Assembly: GCA_023393125.1 (NCBI GenBank)
Contig: JAEWMQ010000101.1
Coordinates: forward strand, 1 to 64,000
Direction: 5' to 3'
DNA: 64,000 nt
From: Bacillota bacterium
GTDB taxonomy: Bacteria; Bacillota; Clostridia; Lachnospirales; Cellulosilyticaceae
Shown: in pieces, positions 36,051 through 46,068 of the stretch
Layout of the letters: each line of letters opens with the position of its first letter
Numbering within the stretch: position 1 is the stretch's first letter
Notes under the pieces: generated by a model
Databases searched by the model: none
What the model was told of the DNA's origin: nothing
What the model saw: only the letters and a program-made list of their open reading frames with translations
Translations under genes and position numbers: made by a program

Positions 36051-37586
36051 ATGAGAAGAGTGTTAAGTTTTATTTTTAGTCGAATGGTTATTGTAGGACT
36101 GCTAATTCTTTTTCAGCTTGCTTTAATCATAGGGGTAATTTTGAAATTAAGTAATTATTTTATTTATTTTTACGGTATTTCAATATTACTAAGTATGATT
36201 GTAGTAGTACATTTAGTAAGTAAAAAGGATAATCCATCTTATAAATTAGCTTGGGCTATTCCGATTATGCTATTTCCTATGTTTGGGGGGTTCTTTTATA
36301 TTTTGGCCGGTAATAATAGATTAGGTAGAAAGCTTACTAAACGCTTAGAGGTAATTTACTATCGTACTACACCACACCTTAGACAAGACCCAAAGATTAT
36401 AGAAGATTTGGAGCAAAAAGACAAGCATATTGCTAATCAAACCAAGTACATTAAAGATTATGCACTTTTCCCAGTATATCAAAATACAACTACTAAATAT
36501 TTAAGTCCAGGAGAACTTTTTTTTGATAGTTTAATAGAGGAGCTAGAAAAAGCAGAACACTTTATTTTTATGGAGTACTTTATTATTCAGGAAGGTAAGA
36601 TGTGGGATACCATTTTAGAAATTCTAGAAAGAAAAGCAAAAGCAGGTGTTGATGTTAGAGTGCTCTATGATGATATAGGCTGTTTACAGACTTTGCCTTA
36701 TAAATACGAAAGGAAAATAAGAGAGAAGGGTATTCAGTGTATGGTTTTCAATCCTCTTGCCCCTGTGCTTAATGTCATACTTAATAATCGTGATCATAGA
36801 AAAATAACAGTTATTGATGGGCATACAGGGTATATGGGAGGTATCAATCTAGCAGACGAATACATCAATGCCGTTGAGAGATTTGGTCACTGGAAAGATG
36901 CAGCCATTATGCTAAAAGGTGATGCAGTATGGAATCTTACAATGATGTTTTTACAAACGTGGGCATTTAATACGAATAAATATGATGATTATGAAATGTT
37001 TAAGCCTCATACCTATCATCCAGAACCATTTGAATCTGATGGGTACGTACAACCTTATGGTGATAGTCCATTGGACCGTGAAACAGTAGGCGAAAATGTG
37101 TACCTTAATTTACTACATAAGGCAAAGGATTACGTGTATATCAGTACACCGTATTTAATTGTAGATAATGAAATGGTCACAGCATTAAGCTTAGCTGCTA
37201 AAAGTGGAGTGGATATAAGAATTGTAACACCGCATAAAGAAGATAAGTGGTATGTACACATTGTAACAAGAGCTTATTATAAACAGCTTATTGAAGCTGG
37301 TATCAAAATCTATGAATATACCCCAGGCTTTATTCATTCTAAAACAGTGGTTTCAGATGATGAGGTAGCCGTAGTTGGTAGTATTAATATGGATTATAGA
37401 AGTTTATATCTACATTTCGAGTGTGCAACTTTGGTGTACCAAAATAAAACAGTCTTTGAGGTTAAAGAGGATTATTTAAAAATGCTAGAAATTTGTACAC
37501 CTATTACACTGGAAGATTGTAAAAATATTAGTATTTGGGCCAGATTAATACGCTCGATTTTACGTTTGTTTGCACCACTAATGTAA
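36051..37586 (+). CDS. cls: Cardiolipin synthase
   Basis: 511 aa. Two N-terminal membrane helices (about 12-30, 36-55) with AWAIPIMLFPMFGGFFYILAG between, then two phospholipase D motifs: NNRDHRKITVIDGHTGYMGGINLADEY and GFIHSKTVVSDDEVAVVGSINMDYRS. It condenses phosphatidylglycerol into cardiolipin at the membrane. GTAGGAG precedes the ATG, 18 bp after the esterase stop. In both HKD motifs the His and Lys are intact. Confidence 0.95.
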   Translation: MRRVLSFIFSRMVIVGLLILFQLALIIGVILKLSNYFIYFYGISILLSMIVVVHLVSKKDNPSYKLAWAIPIMLFPMFGGFFYILAGNNRLGRKLTKRLEVIYYRTTPHLRQDPKIIEDLEQKDKHIANQTKYIKDYALFPVYQNTTTKYLSPGELFFDSLIEELEKAEHFIFMEYFIIQEGKMWDTILEILERKAKAGVDVRVLYDDIGCLQTLPYKYERKIREKGIQCMVFNPLAPVLNVILNNRDHRKITVIDGHTGYMGGINLADEYINAVERFGHWKDAAIMLKGDAVWNLTMMFLQTWAFNTNKYDDYEMFKPHTYHPEPFESDGYVQPYGDSPLDRETVGENVYLNLLHKAKDYVYISTPYLIVDNEMVTALSLAAKSGVDIRIVTPHKEDKWYVHIVTRAYYKQLIEAGIKIYEYTPGFIHSKTVVSDDEVAVVGSINMDYRSLYLHFECATLVYQNKTVFEVKEDYLKMLEICTPITLEDCKNISIWARLIRSILRLFAPLM

Positions 37587-37722
37587 TAAAGCAATATATG
37601 CAATGATGAAGCTAGATATGTAGCAAAACTATGTAGTAGAGATATATAATGAGATATGTACAAAACAAGATATGTAAGGAATGTATGTATAAAAAGATAT
37701 ATAAAAAAGATATCAAAATAGA

Positions 37723-37820
37723 AGAGGCTACTTAGAAGTGGTATGCCCCTCTAAGGTAGACAGTTTAAATAATTAAAACTGTTTACCTTGAAGGGACGTG
37801 TCAAAATAAAAGTAGCCTCT
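37723..37820. repeat. Nested inverted repeat of 98 bp
   Basis: Outer arms AGAGGCTACTT (37723-37733) / AAGTAGCCTCT (37810-37820) enclose imperfect inner arms, AAGGTAGACAGTTT (37753-37766) / AAACTGTTTACCTT (37776-37789), and CCCCT/AAGGG-type pairs between them. The outer arm is followed by TTTGATTT, so it may terminate cls. The inner palindrome resembles two insertion-sequence ends placed head to head. The rest of 37587-38002 has no gene. Confidence 0.6.
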
Positions 37821-38002
37821 TTGATTTAATAGGGAATAATATCTTTGGATGATAAGGTATATTTTATATTTGATTATTGCGAAACTTGATAAGAATCCCC
37901 AAAAATGATTTTATTTGTCATGATGTAAAGAGGATTCATTGGAATACCCAATTAAATAAACTATAATTTAAGACATACATATGATTAAAAGGAGAAACCT
38001 AT

Positions 38003-38827
38003 ATGAAACGTTTTTATGGAAAGACAGAAATAAAAGGGTATGGGGAAGTTGTAGATACAGAAGCAGGGCTTGAGGTAATTGGTTTTGGTATGATTCACTT
38101 ACAAAAAGACGAGAAAATTGAGCTTGAGTCAGGAGAGTATGAGTTAGGCTTAGTTATTTTATCTGGAACCTGTGATGTTGTGGCAGGCGAATTTAGCGCT
38201 TTAGGAAAAGGAAAGAGAAAAGATGTCTTTTCAGGAAAACCAACAACCATTTATATTCCAAGAGACGCAGCATATACAGTAACAGCTGTAGGAGAAGGAG
38301 CCTTAGAAATTGGAGTTTGCAAAGTAAAAGCTGATAAGAAGTATGAGCCATTTGTAGTAGAACCAGAAGAAGTAGTAACGGAGCACCGTGGTCAGCTTAA
38401 TTGGCAAAGAGATGTAAATGATATTATCACAACAAAATTTGAAGGTAAAGTAGATAAAATTGTATTAGGTGAAACCTACGGGTGCCCAGGTCAGTGGTCT
38501 AGTTATCCTTCTCATAAACATGATACAGATAGCTTACCATATGAAGTAGACATGGAAGAGATTTATCACTTCCGTGTGAATCCAAGTCAAGGCTTTGGAA
38601 TTCAAGTTATGTATAATGGTGACTTTAGTTTAAATGAAAGTTATATGGTGAGAAATGGTGATTCCATAGCCATTAAAGAAGGCTACCACCCAGTAGCAGC
38701 AGCACCAGGTTACTCTATTTATTACTTATGGGTAATGGCGGGTAAAAGCGGTAGAAAGCTTACACCAAACGATGATCCAAAACACGCATGGGTGAAGGCA
38801 GTAGAGAATATGGTGAAATATAATTAA
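38003..38827 (+). CDS. iolB: 5-deoxy-glucuronate isomerase
   Basis: 274 aa, the usual IolB length. Duplicated cupin fold; the second half carries the metal-site region GQWSSYPSHKHDTDSLPYEVDMEEIYHFRVNP, the IolB signature, and GDSIAIKEGYHPVAAAPGYSIYYLWVMAG. IolB converts 5-deoxyglucuronate to 5-deoxy-keto-gluconate in inositol breakdown. No other iol gene is in the window, so it is an orphan here. AGGAG lies before the ATG. Its stop lies within a few bases of the broken end of a chemoreceptor pseudogene on the other strand. Confidence 0.9.
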   Translation: MKRFYGKTEIKGYGEVVDTEAGLEVIGFGMIHLQKDEKIELESGEYELGLVILSGTCDVVAGEFSALGKGKRKDVFSGKPTTIYIPRDAAYTVTAVGEGALEIGVCKVKADKKYEPFVVEPEEVVTEHRGQLNWQRDVNDIITTKFEGKVDKIVLGETYGCPGQWSSYPSHKHDTDSLPYEVDMEEIYHFRVNPSQGFGIQVMYNGDFSLNESYMVRNGDSIAIKEGYHPVAAAPGYSIYYLWVMAGKSGRKLTPNDDPKHAWVKAVENMVKYN

Positions 38828-38830
38828 ATA

Positions 38831-39656
38831 AGATAGCTTTTATACTTTGTGTGAAACTAAGAGAGATATCAGCTAATTGTTGCATTTCCTGGGCAATAAT
38901 AGCAAATCCTTTACCGTGCTTGGCCGCTCTAGTAGCTTCTATAGAAGCATTAAAGGCAAGAAGATTAATTTTCCTAGAGATAGCTTGTAAGGTAGTGAGT
39001 ATAGAAGCTATCTGGGAAGATTTTTCACCTAAATCTTTAACTTTATGTTTTTCTAAAGCAGTATTAAGATAATTAGAAAAAGTGCCCATACTAATATCAA
39101 GGTTAATTGCTCCTAAAAATTCATTGGAATCACTTAAAGTGGGAGAAGTAATGGTGATAATAAGTTCTTTAGATAAACTATCAAAATAAGGGGCTGATAT
39201 AGCAGTCTCCTTGTTTTTTTGAGCTAACTTATAAAAATAGTTACTATCTAAATCTTTACTAGTAAGTTTATTAAGCTGGCTATTAGGGTAAGAAAAAAAT
39301 CTTTCATGGCCTTCGGCTTTGATAGAAATACCAGCAATAAAACTATTTTCATCTACAATATATTTAAGTATATTAGTAATAGAATCCTTGGATTTAGAAG
39401 AGTCTTCATAGTTAAGTAATGATGTAGCATTACTTAGCACGGTAAGAATAGAAGATTCATGTTCTAAAAGTGTTGATAAAGTAGAGGAGGTTATATCATT
39501 AATTTGCATGGCAGTATGAGTAATATCCTCTCTTAGATTTGAGGCTGTATTTTAGATGATGGTAGAAATGAGTAATGCACTAGGAAGAATGGAAATCATA
39601 AAGATAAGTATAATGATACGACTTATTAAATTGAAGTTAAATCTACCTAAAGAATT
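38831..39656 (-). pseudogene. Decayed methyl-accepting chemotaxis protein
   Basis: On the reverse strand the frame reads an N-terminal membrane helix (RIIILIFMISILPSALLIS), then an in-frame TAA at 39554-39552, then a sensor-like domain and the signalling tip: KINLLAFNASIEATRAAKHGKGF and AIIAQEMQQLADIS. The tip is normally followed by about 100 more residues of coiled coil, which are missing: similarity stops about five bases from the iolB stop. The segment after the nonsense codon is open for 249 codons, and its last 20 codons are antisense to iolB. Both a stop and a 3' deletion mark it as dead. No start is seen at the 5' end. Confidence 0.85.
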
Positions 39657-39700
39657 AGCTGGTAACCTATTAAAATAGCCTTAGAAGTATTTATAGCAGC

Positions 39701-39744
39701 AAAAATAGCGCTAGAAGAATTAGAAATCTTCTAGCGCTATTTTT
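39701..39744. terminator. Terminator hairpin in the decayed region
   Basis: Perfect 18-bp stem 39701-39718/39727-39744 with an 8-base loop and A/T runs at both ends. No intact gene now lies next to it, so it may be left from a lost gene. Confidence 0.7.
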
Positions 39745-39892
39745 TACCAGCAGTTTGAGTATCCTTTTAAACATTTATTTTATATAAACATTTCCAAGTC
39801 ACAGCATGGCCCCACAGCACTATAATTGCTGCTGGCATGTTTCACTAAAAAAAGATAGAAGTTAAACAAAGAGAAGGGGAGGGACAGAGGGG

Positions 39893-39949
39893 AGGGACAG
39901 GTCTTATTAATAAGGGGATAAATAGGATGGAAATTGGGGACAGTTCCTA
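39893..39949. repeat. REP words
   Basis: AGGGACAGGTCTTA at 39893-39906 and a variant GGGGACAGTTCCTA at 39936-39949, in the non-coding stretch between the chemoreceptor pseudogene and fruA. No gene is seen in 39657-40006. Confidence 0.7.
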
Positions 39950-40006
39950 AAATCATATAGGCAATTGTGGATAAAATGAAAAGAGGAGAATTGAAAATCT
40001 CCTCTT

Positions 40007-41935
40007 TTAGTGGTTAACTATTTGTTTAATAGGTTTCTTTAAGAAACCAAGAATAATAGCACCTATGATTGAGCCAACTACTAATGATATAAAGTACCAA
40101 AGTGGCTCTCCGATTACTGGAAGTACAAAAATACCACCATGAGGTGCATTAAGTGTACAACCAAATAAGGCTGAAAGTGCACCGGCAATCCCTGAGCCAA
40201 TAACAGAGGCAGGAATAACTTTTAATGGGTCAGATGCTGCAAAAGGAATAGCACCTTCGGTGATGAAGGAAAGTCCCATAACGTAGTTAACAATACCTGA
40301 TTGACGTTCCCTTTCTGTAAATCTATTTTTGAAGAAGGTTGTACAGAGTGCAATAGATAGCGGAGGTACCATACCTCCAATCATAACGGCAGCCATAAGT
40401 GAAAGGTTGCCAGCCTCTAAAGCAGCAATACCTACTACGTAAGCTGCTTTGTTAAATGGACCACCCATATCAATGGCCATCATAGCAGCAAGAATGGTAC
40501 AAACTAATATGGCACTTGTTGTCCCCATATTTAAAAGTGTATTTGTAAGCCAAGTATTAATAAAAGCAACAGGTGGATTAATAATGAATGTAATAGCCAC
40601 ACCGATTAAACCAACGCCAAGTACAGGATATAATAAAGTTGGTTTTAATCCTTCGAGAGCTTGAGGTAAGGCAGAAAGAAATTTCTTAAGACCTACCATT
40701 AAATAGCCACCAACAAAACCAGCAATAAGTGCCCCTAAGAAGCCTGAGCCACCTAAATTAGCTAACATACCTCCAACGAAACCAACTACAAGAGCAGGAC
40801 GCTCGCCAATACTCATAGCAATATAACCTGCAAGTACAGGAAGCATAAATCCAAAGGCAGTATCACCAATAGATTTAAACCAAGTTGCAGCAGTTGAATT
40901 AGAACCTAGGTTACCAGTATATCCAAGTAGGGAATCAATTAAAAAAGCAAGTGCTATAAGGATACCCCCACCAATAACGAATGGAAGCATATGAGAAACT
41001 CCATTCATTAAGTGTTTATAAAGTTGGCGCCCAAGACCTTCGCTAGATTGCGTTTCACTATCGTTAGGAGTACCTACATGACTATCATTTTTTGCATGAT
41101 AAATAGGTGCATCACCTTGAGCGGCTTTAGTAATAAGTTCTTCGGCTTTGTGAATACCATTGGCTACTTTGGTAATGATTACTTTTTTACCATCAAAGCG
41201 GTTCATTTCTACATTTTTATCTGCAGCAACGATGATACAAGTTGCATTTTCAATATCCTCAGCAGTAAGAGCGTTTTTAATACCACCTGAGCCGTTTGTT
41301 TCTACTTTACATGAAATCCCCATTTCAGCTGCTTTGTTTTGTAGTGCTTCAGCTGCCATATAAGTATGAGCGATGCCAGTAGGACAAGCTGTAACAGCAA
41401 GAACAGTATAAGTGTTAGTTTCTTTAACAGCATTAGTAGGAGTAAGTATTTCAGACTTATCTGTTACATCTCCAAACCTTTCAGTTTCTCTGACATTAAT
41501 AAGCTTTAAAAATTCTTGTGGACTGTTAGCATGAATAAGTCTTTCTCTAAATTTAGAATCCATAAGAATTGTAGATAGCCTAGAAAGTACATCTAGATGT
41601 GTATTATTAGCACCATCTGGAGCAGCAATCATAAAAAATAAGTGTGAAGGAGCTCCGTCCAAAGCTTCATAATCAACACCCTCTTTACTGACAGCAGCTA
41701 CAAGAGTCGCTTTTTTTACAGCACTCGTTTTAGCATGAGGAATCGCAATGCCCTCTCCTATACCAGTTGTACTTAAATCTTCACGTGCTAAAATAGCTGA
41801 TTTATAAACTTCTTTATCGCTGATATTATTGGTGGCATACATTAAGTCCACTAAATGATTGATTGCTTCTGATTTAGAATTTACTTTGAAATTTAGGTCA
41901 ATGCTTTCGGTATTAAGTAAATCTGCAATTCTCAT
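40007..41935 (-). CDS. fruA: Fructose PTS transporter, IIA-IIB-IIC fusion
   Basis: 642 aa. IIA domain 1-150 with phospho-His67 (IAIPHAKTS), IIB domain about 175-270 with phospho-Cys184 (VTACPTGIAHTYMAAEAL), and the membrane IIC domain about 305-640 (LPFVIGGGILIALAF, EGAIPFAASDPLKVIP, APHGGIFVLP). It imports fructose and phosphorylates it to fructose-1-phosphate. AGGAGG precedes the ATG and fruK ends 20 bp upstream, so the pair forms one operon. No fruR repressor gene is present. Confidence 0.96.
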   Translation of the reverse strand: MRIADLLNTESIDLNFKVNSKSEAINHLVDLMYATNNISDKEVYKSAILAREDLSTTGIGEGIAIPHAKTSAVKKATLVAAVSKEGVDYEALDGAPSHLFFMIAAPDGANNTHLDVLSRLSTILMDSKFRERLIHANSPQEFLKLINVRETERFGDVTDKSEILTPTNAVKETNTYTVLAVTACPTGIAHTYMAAEALQNKAAEMGISCKVETNGSGGIKNALTAEDIENATCIIVAADKNVEMNRFDGKKVIITKVANGIHKAEELITKAAQGDAPIYHAKNDSHVGTPNDSETQSSEGLGRQLYKHLMNGVSHMLPFVIGGGILIALAFLIDSLLGYTGNLGSNSTAATWFKSIGDTAFGFMLPVLAGYIAMSIGERPALVVGFVGGMLANLGGSGFLGALIAGFVGGYLMVGLKKFLSALPQALEGLKPTLLYPVLGVGLIGVAITFIINPPVAFINTWLTNTLLNMGTTSAILVCTILAAMMAIDMGGPFNKAAYVVGIAALEAGNLSLMAAVMIGGMVPPLSIALCTTFFKNRFTERERQSGIVNYVMGLSFITEGAIPFAASDPLKVIPASVIGSGIAGALSALFGCTLNAPHGGIFVLPVIGEPLWYFISLVVGSIIGAIILGFLKKPIKQIVNH

Positions 41936-41955
41936 TATAGCCTCCTAGTTTTGAA

Positions 41956-42858
41956 TTATACATTAGAAAGTAGGTCGTCAATTTTATCCCTCGTAGCAAG
42001 CCAGGTAGAAAAGGCCGTTGCACTACCTGCTGCTGTAGCCAGCTTAAGAGCCTGCTTTAAATCTTTAGATTTAAGATAGCCGGCGATAAATCCTGCCACC
42101 ATAGAATCACCAGAACCTACAGTATTAATAACTGTGCCTTCTGGAGCCGAAGATTTAATCACTTCACCTTCATTGGTGATTAAGATAGAACCGTCCCCGC
42201 CCATAGAGATAAGTACATTTTGAGCACCCATTTCTTGTAACTTACGCGCATAGGTAATAATATCGTCATGCGAATTAAGTGTGACATTGAACATTTCAGC
42301 TAATTCAATATGGTTTGGTTTAATAAGAAATGGTTTGTATGGGAGTACATTAAGGAGCAAGTCTTTAGTAGCATCCACTACCACGTTAATATTCTTATTA
42401 GCTAACATTTTCATGATGTCCTTGTAAATACTATCTGGGACACTTTTTGGAATGCTCCCAGCTAAGACTAAGAAGTCACCTTCTTCAATTTGTTCTAATT
42501 TGCTATATAGTTCCTTTAAGTCACTAGGTGTAATTTGCGGTCCTATACCATTAATTTCTGTTTCGTTATCTGTTTCTAGCTTTACATTAATTCTAGAAAT
42601 ACCACGATCAAGTAAGATGAAATCAGTATTTCCCCCTAATTGTTTCATTATATTCTCAATTTCTTTGCCTGTGAAACCAGCAATAAAACCTAGTGCTTTA
42701 TTAGGAATACGTAAATTATTAAGTACAATTGAAACGTTAATACCTTTACCACCAGGATATATCTCTTCTTTATTGCTTCTATTAACAGAATTAGCATTCA
42801 TTTGATCTAAATGCATAACATAATCTAAAGATGGGTTTAAAGTTACAGTATAGATCAT
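41956..42858 (-). CDS. fruK: 1-phosphofructokinase
   Basis: 300 aa. PfkB kinase of the LacC/FruK type: IYTVTLNPSLDYVMHL, PGGKGINVSIVLNNL, GFTGKEIENIM, LVLAGSIPKSVPDSIY and NTVGSGDSMVAGFIAGYL with the catalytic Asp. It phosphorylates fructose-1-phosphate to fructose-1,6-bisphosphate, the step after FruA. First gene of the fruK-fruA operon; GGAGG lies before the ATG. Confidence 0.93.
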   Translation of the reverse strand: MIYTVTLNPSLDYVMHLDQMNANSVNRSNKEEIYPGGKGINVSIVLNNLRIPNKALGFIAGFTGKEIENIMKQLGGNTDFILLDRGISRINVKLETDNETEINGIGPQITPSDLKELYSKLEQIEEGDFLVLAGSIPKSVPDSIYKDIMKMLANKNINVVVDATKDLLLNVLPYKPFLIKPNHIELAEMFNVTLNSHDDIITYARKLQEMGAQNVLISMGGDGSILITNEGEVIKSSAPEGTVINTVGSGDSMVAGFIAGYLKSKDLKQALKLATAAGSATAFSTWLATRDKIDDLLSNV

Positions 42859-43337
42859 TTAACTATCCTCCTTGTATTTAAAACTAAAAATGTAAATTAT
42901 TTCTAAATAAGGCCGTAGCTACAATTATAATAATTGTTTTTGTATAAGTAAAGAAAAAACAAGTCACATTATTAAATTTATTTTATCATCTATCTTATAT
43001 AATTCTATAGTTCCCAGTACAAGAAATTATATGAAAACAAATAGAAGCATTAATAGGAAACTACAGTAAATTTATATTAATAAAGTTTTATAAGGAGATA
43101 AAACTTCACAATGATTTGATTGTTAGACGCGGTTTAAAATGTAAAAAGTGCACAATGAATATAATCAGTATTTTTTGTAAAAATATACTAAATTAATAAA
43201 AAGCAGTTGATTTTTAAATTAAACTAGTTTATTATGATATTGAAAACGTTACCGAAAAGGATACCAAATGATAAAGTGTACAAAATTTGAGGTAATGATA
43301 AAAAACATAAGTTAATGAAGAATTGGGAGAAATGCCT
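42859..43337. other. Divergent intergenic region between fruK and a LacI gene
   Basis: 479 bp, very AT-rich. The only recognised signal is a LacI-type operator, TGAAAACGTTACCGA, at 43241-43255, 83-97 bases upstream of the regulator start. No cre-like palindrome was seen near fruK and no small gene was found. Confidence 0.5.
43241..43255. promoter_or_regulatory. Candidate LacI-family operator
   Basis: TGAAAACGTTACCGA is close to the LacI/MalR-type core GAAAACGTTACC. A nearly identical word, TGAAAACGGTACCAA, lies upstream of malQ at 47994-48008, suggesting a shared regulator and autoregulation. Confidence 0.6.
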
Positions 43338-44342
43338 ATGAACATTAAAGACATAGCGCAAATTGCCAATGTTGGTGTGAGCACTGTATCTAGAGTGTTG
43401 AACGAACATCCAGATGTTAGGGATGAAACAAGGGCGAAGGTGCTAGAGGTTATAAAGAAAAATAACTATATTCCCAATAACAGTGCTAGAGTATTAAAGC
43501 AAACAAATACAAGAAATATTGGCATTTTAGTAAAAGGTGTATTTAATCCTTTCTTCTCTGAAATTTTAAAAACCGTAAGTACAGAGGTAGAAAGAGCTGG
43601 GTACACAATGATTTTGCAGCATCATAATAATGAAAATGATATAGATACCTTATTAGGTTTTATTAAAGAAAAAAAGCTTCAAGGAGTAATTTGTTTAGGT
43701 GGAAACTTTTTGGATTTAACAGATGAGGTATTAATAGGAGTAAGTGCAGCAATTGTGCTGGTATCAGTGGATTCAGTTACTAGGAAAAACTTAAAAAGTT
43801 GTTCTTCCATTAGTATAAACAATCAACAAGCTTCCTACATGGCAGCTAATTACTTAATTAATAATGGACATCATGAGATAGGTCTTATGTTAGGTGAAGT
43901 AGCAGACTTTGGTATTGGTAAAGAACGTTATGAAGGATATAAAAAAGCTTTAGCAGATCATCACATTCCTTTTAACGAAGAATATGTTCTTTATGGAGAT
44001 TATGAGTGTAAAGGAGCATATGACAAAACACTGGAATTTCTAAAAAAAGAGAAGCAAATCACAGCCATTTTTGCTATATCAGATATGATGGCAGTTGGAG
44101 TAGCTAAAGCAACAGCTCATCTTGGATATACAATAGGAAAAGATATTTCCATTATGGGATTTGACGGAATGGATTTTGCTACATATTATGAACCATCAAT
44201 TGCAACAGTGAGACAGCCTAAGCAAGATATGGGATTACGGAGTGTAGATTTACTTCTTAAACTACTAGCTGGTAAGGCTGAGAATGTACATATTTTCTTA
44301 GATGTTAAGTTGGTTGAGGGAGGATCTTGTCAATCAATTTAA
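43338..44342 (+). CDS. LacI-family repressor, maltodextrin locus (first copy)
   Basis: 334 aa from ATG 43338; a TTG at 43323 keeps the frame open but GGGAGAA is spaced for 43338. HTH MNIKDIAQIANVGVSTVSRVLNEHPDV, hinge NNSARVLKQTNTRNIGI, then a periplasmic-binding-protein-like effector domain ending IMGFDGMDFATYYEPSIATVRQP. It is a clear paralog of the LacI protein at 52140-53156. It precedes the sugar-binding lipoprotein and probably controls the locus. Confidence 0.92.
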   Translation: MNIKDIAQIANVGVSTVSRVLNEHPDVRDETRAKVLEVIKKNNYIPNNSARVLKQTNTRNIGILVKGVFNPFFSEILKTVSTEVERAGYTMILQHHNNENDIDTLLGFIKEKKLQGVICLGGNFLDLTDEVLIGVSAAIVLVSVDSVTRKNLKSCSSISINNQQASYMAANYLINNGHHEIGLMLGEVADFGIGKERYEGYKKALADHHIPFNEEYVLYGDYECKGAYDKTLEFLKKEKQITAIFAISDMMAVGVAKATAHLGYTIGKDISIMGFDGMDFATYYEPSIATVRQPKQDMGLRSVDLLLKLLAGKAENVHIFLDVKLVEGGSCQSI

Positions 44343-44410
44343 TATATATTATTTAATCATTTTATTATTTTATTATTTTATTATTTCTCAAATGAGAGAG
44401 GGGAATGAAT

Positions 44411-45802
44411 ATGAAAAAGAAATTTATTAGTGTATTATTAGGAGCAACAATGCTATCAACAATGTTAGCAGGATGTGGTAATAGTAATAAACCAGGTGAT
44501 AATACAGCAACTAGCACACCTTCTACTAGTGCAGAAGCAACAGAAACTCCAGCTACAGAAGAATTAGCAGGTGGAGAAAAAGTTGATCTTTACATTTTAC
44601 AATATAAAGTAGAGATTCATGATGCTCTTCAAGCAGCAGTAAACAAATATATGGAGCTTCATCCAAATGTAAATATCACATTAGAAACAGTTGGTGGTGG
44701 AGATGATATCGGTGTTGTTTATAAATCAAAAGCAGCAGCAGGCCAAATGCCAGATATTTTCAATGCAATTGGACCAGAAGAATGTGCATTATACATGGAT
44801 TATTTAGAAGATTTATCAGATCAACCATGGGTTGAACATGCTAATGCAGGTATGTTAGATCTTAATAGTATTGATGGTAAAGTATATGGTCTTCCAGTAT
44901 CAGCAGAAGCATTCGGTCTTATCTATAACAAGGCTATTTTTGAAGCTGCTGGAATCGATGCCAATACACTTACATCATATGATGCAATAGACTCAGCTTT
45001 TGCTACATTACAAGCAAAAATTGATGCTGGTGAGTTAAAAGAACAATTCCCAGATCTTAAAAATGTAACAGCAGTTCAAGGTGCTGAAAAATGGGTACTT
45101 GGTGACCATGCTATAAACATTGCTTTAGCTCCAGAGTTTAATGAAGATGTATTTGCTACATCAAATGCAAAAGAACTTCAATTTACATACAAAGATGCTT
45201 ATAAAGCATATATGGAATTACAGCTTAACTATTCAGCAAACAAAGATGATTACAAAGGTGCTGTAGCAGTTGACTATAGTACAGCTGTAAAAGAGTTATT
45301 AGGTCTTGAACAAGTTGCAGTTATTCAACAAGGTAACTGGATTTATGGAGATGTAGCTAGTATTGATCAAGCAGTTGCAGATAACTTAGCATTTTTACCA
45401 ACACCTATCAAAGGTTATAAAGAAGATAGCATTGTAACATTAGTTGCTAACTACTGGTGCGTAAATTCACAATCAGATGCAAATAAGAAATTAGTTGCTA
45501 AAGACTTCTTAAATTGGTTATATCAATCAGAAGAGGGTAAACAAATCGTTGTTAATGAATTTGGATTCTTACCAGTATTTGATAATTATGGTGATTTAAC
45601 ACCAGCAGATAGTTTATCAAAATCTATTCTTGATTATACAAGTCAAGGTAAAGCTATTAGCGCAGTATTTAAAGGTACACCAGGTGCACCATGGACACAA
45701 GAGGTAATTGGTGCAAAAATGCAAGGATTCTTAACAGGAGACTTAACTTGGGATCAAGTATTTGATGAATCAGCTGCTGAATGGGCAAAAATGAGACAAT
45801 AA
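44411..45802 (+). CDS. ABC transporter sugar-binding lipoprotein (maltodextrin type)
   Basis: 463 aa from ATG 44411 (AGAGGGG six to seven bases upstream; the ATG at 44405 is too close). Lipobox LAGC with Cys22, then a Thr/Ser/Glu-rich linker, then a family 1 extracellular solute-binding domain (GKVYGLPVSAEAFGLIYNKAIFEAAG, QGNWIYGDVASID, ANYWCVNSQSDANKKLVAKDFLNWL). It captures oligosaccharides for the two permeases downstream. The neighbours malQ and glgP suggest maltodextrin. Codon use favours a limited set, as expected for high expression. Confidence 0.92.
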   Translation: MKKKFISVLLGATMLSTMLAGCGNSNKPGDNTATSTPSTSAEATETPATEELAGGEKVDLYILQYKVEIHDALQAAVNKYMELHPNVNITLETVGGGDDIGVVYKSKAAAGQMPDIFNAIGPEECALYMDYLEDLSDQPWVEHANAGMLDLNSIDGKVYGLPVSAEAFGLIYNKAIFEAAGIDANTLTSYDAIDSAFATLQAKIDAGELKEQFPDLKNVTAVQGAEKWVLGDHAINIALAPEFNEDVFATSNAKELQFTYKDAYKAYMELQLNYSANKDDYKGAVAVDYSTAVKELLGLEQVAVIQQGNWIYGDVASIDQAVADNLAFLPTPIKGYKEDSIVTLVANYWCVNSQSDANKKLVAKDFLNWLYQSEEGKQIVVNEFGFLPVFDNYGDLTPADSLSKSILDYTSQGKAISAVFKGTPGAPWTQEVIGAKMQGFLTGDLTWDQVFDESAAEWAKMRQ

Positions 45803-45840
45803 TAATCTATAAATAGTAACAGAGTATTGCTAGAGTATGA

Positions 45841-45876
45841 TTGGTGGGTGTGATAAGAACTAGTCGCACCCACTAA
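45841..45876 (+). ncRNA. Hairpin between binding-protein and permease genes
   Basis: 13-bp stem 45841-45853/45864-45876 (two G-U pairs) with no T run. Such hairpins commonly stabilise the upstream mRNA so that the binding protein is made in excess over the permeases. The rest of the 266-bp gap holds no gene. Confidence 0.5.
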
Positions 45877-46068
45877 TACTACCTGGCAAATATAAAAGTC
45901 AGGATAAGTCAGTCTATAGTATACAAAATATATAAGTAATGTAATAGAAAGTAAACTTTAAGTATTAGAACTTATGTGGCACCTAAGTAAGACTTCAAGT
46001 TACATAAATAAATAGAGACAGATGATAATACAGAAAGAAGCGGCAAATAGGAGAGGGGATGTGATTAT

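Noticed and set aside
38851..39072. Forward open frame of 73 codons inside the chemoreceptor pseudogene
   Set aside because: It is antisense to the conserved signalling-tip region, which explains its openness; there is no SD.
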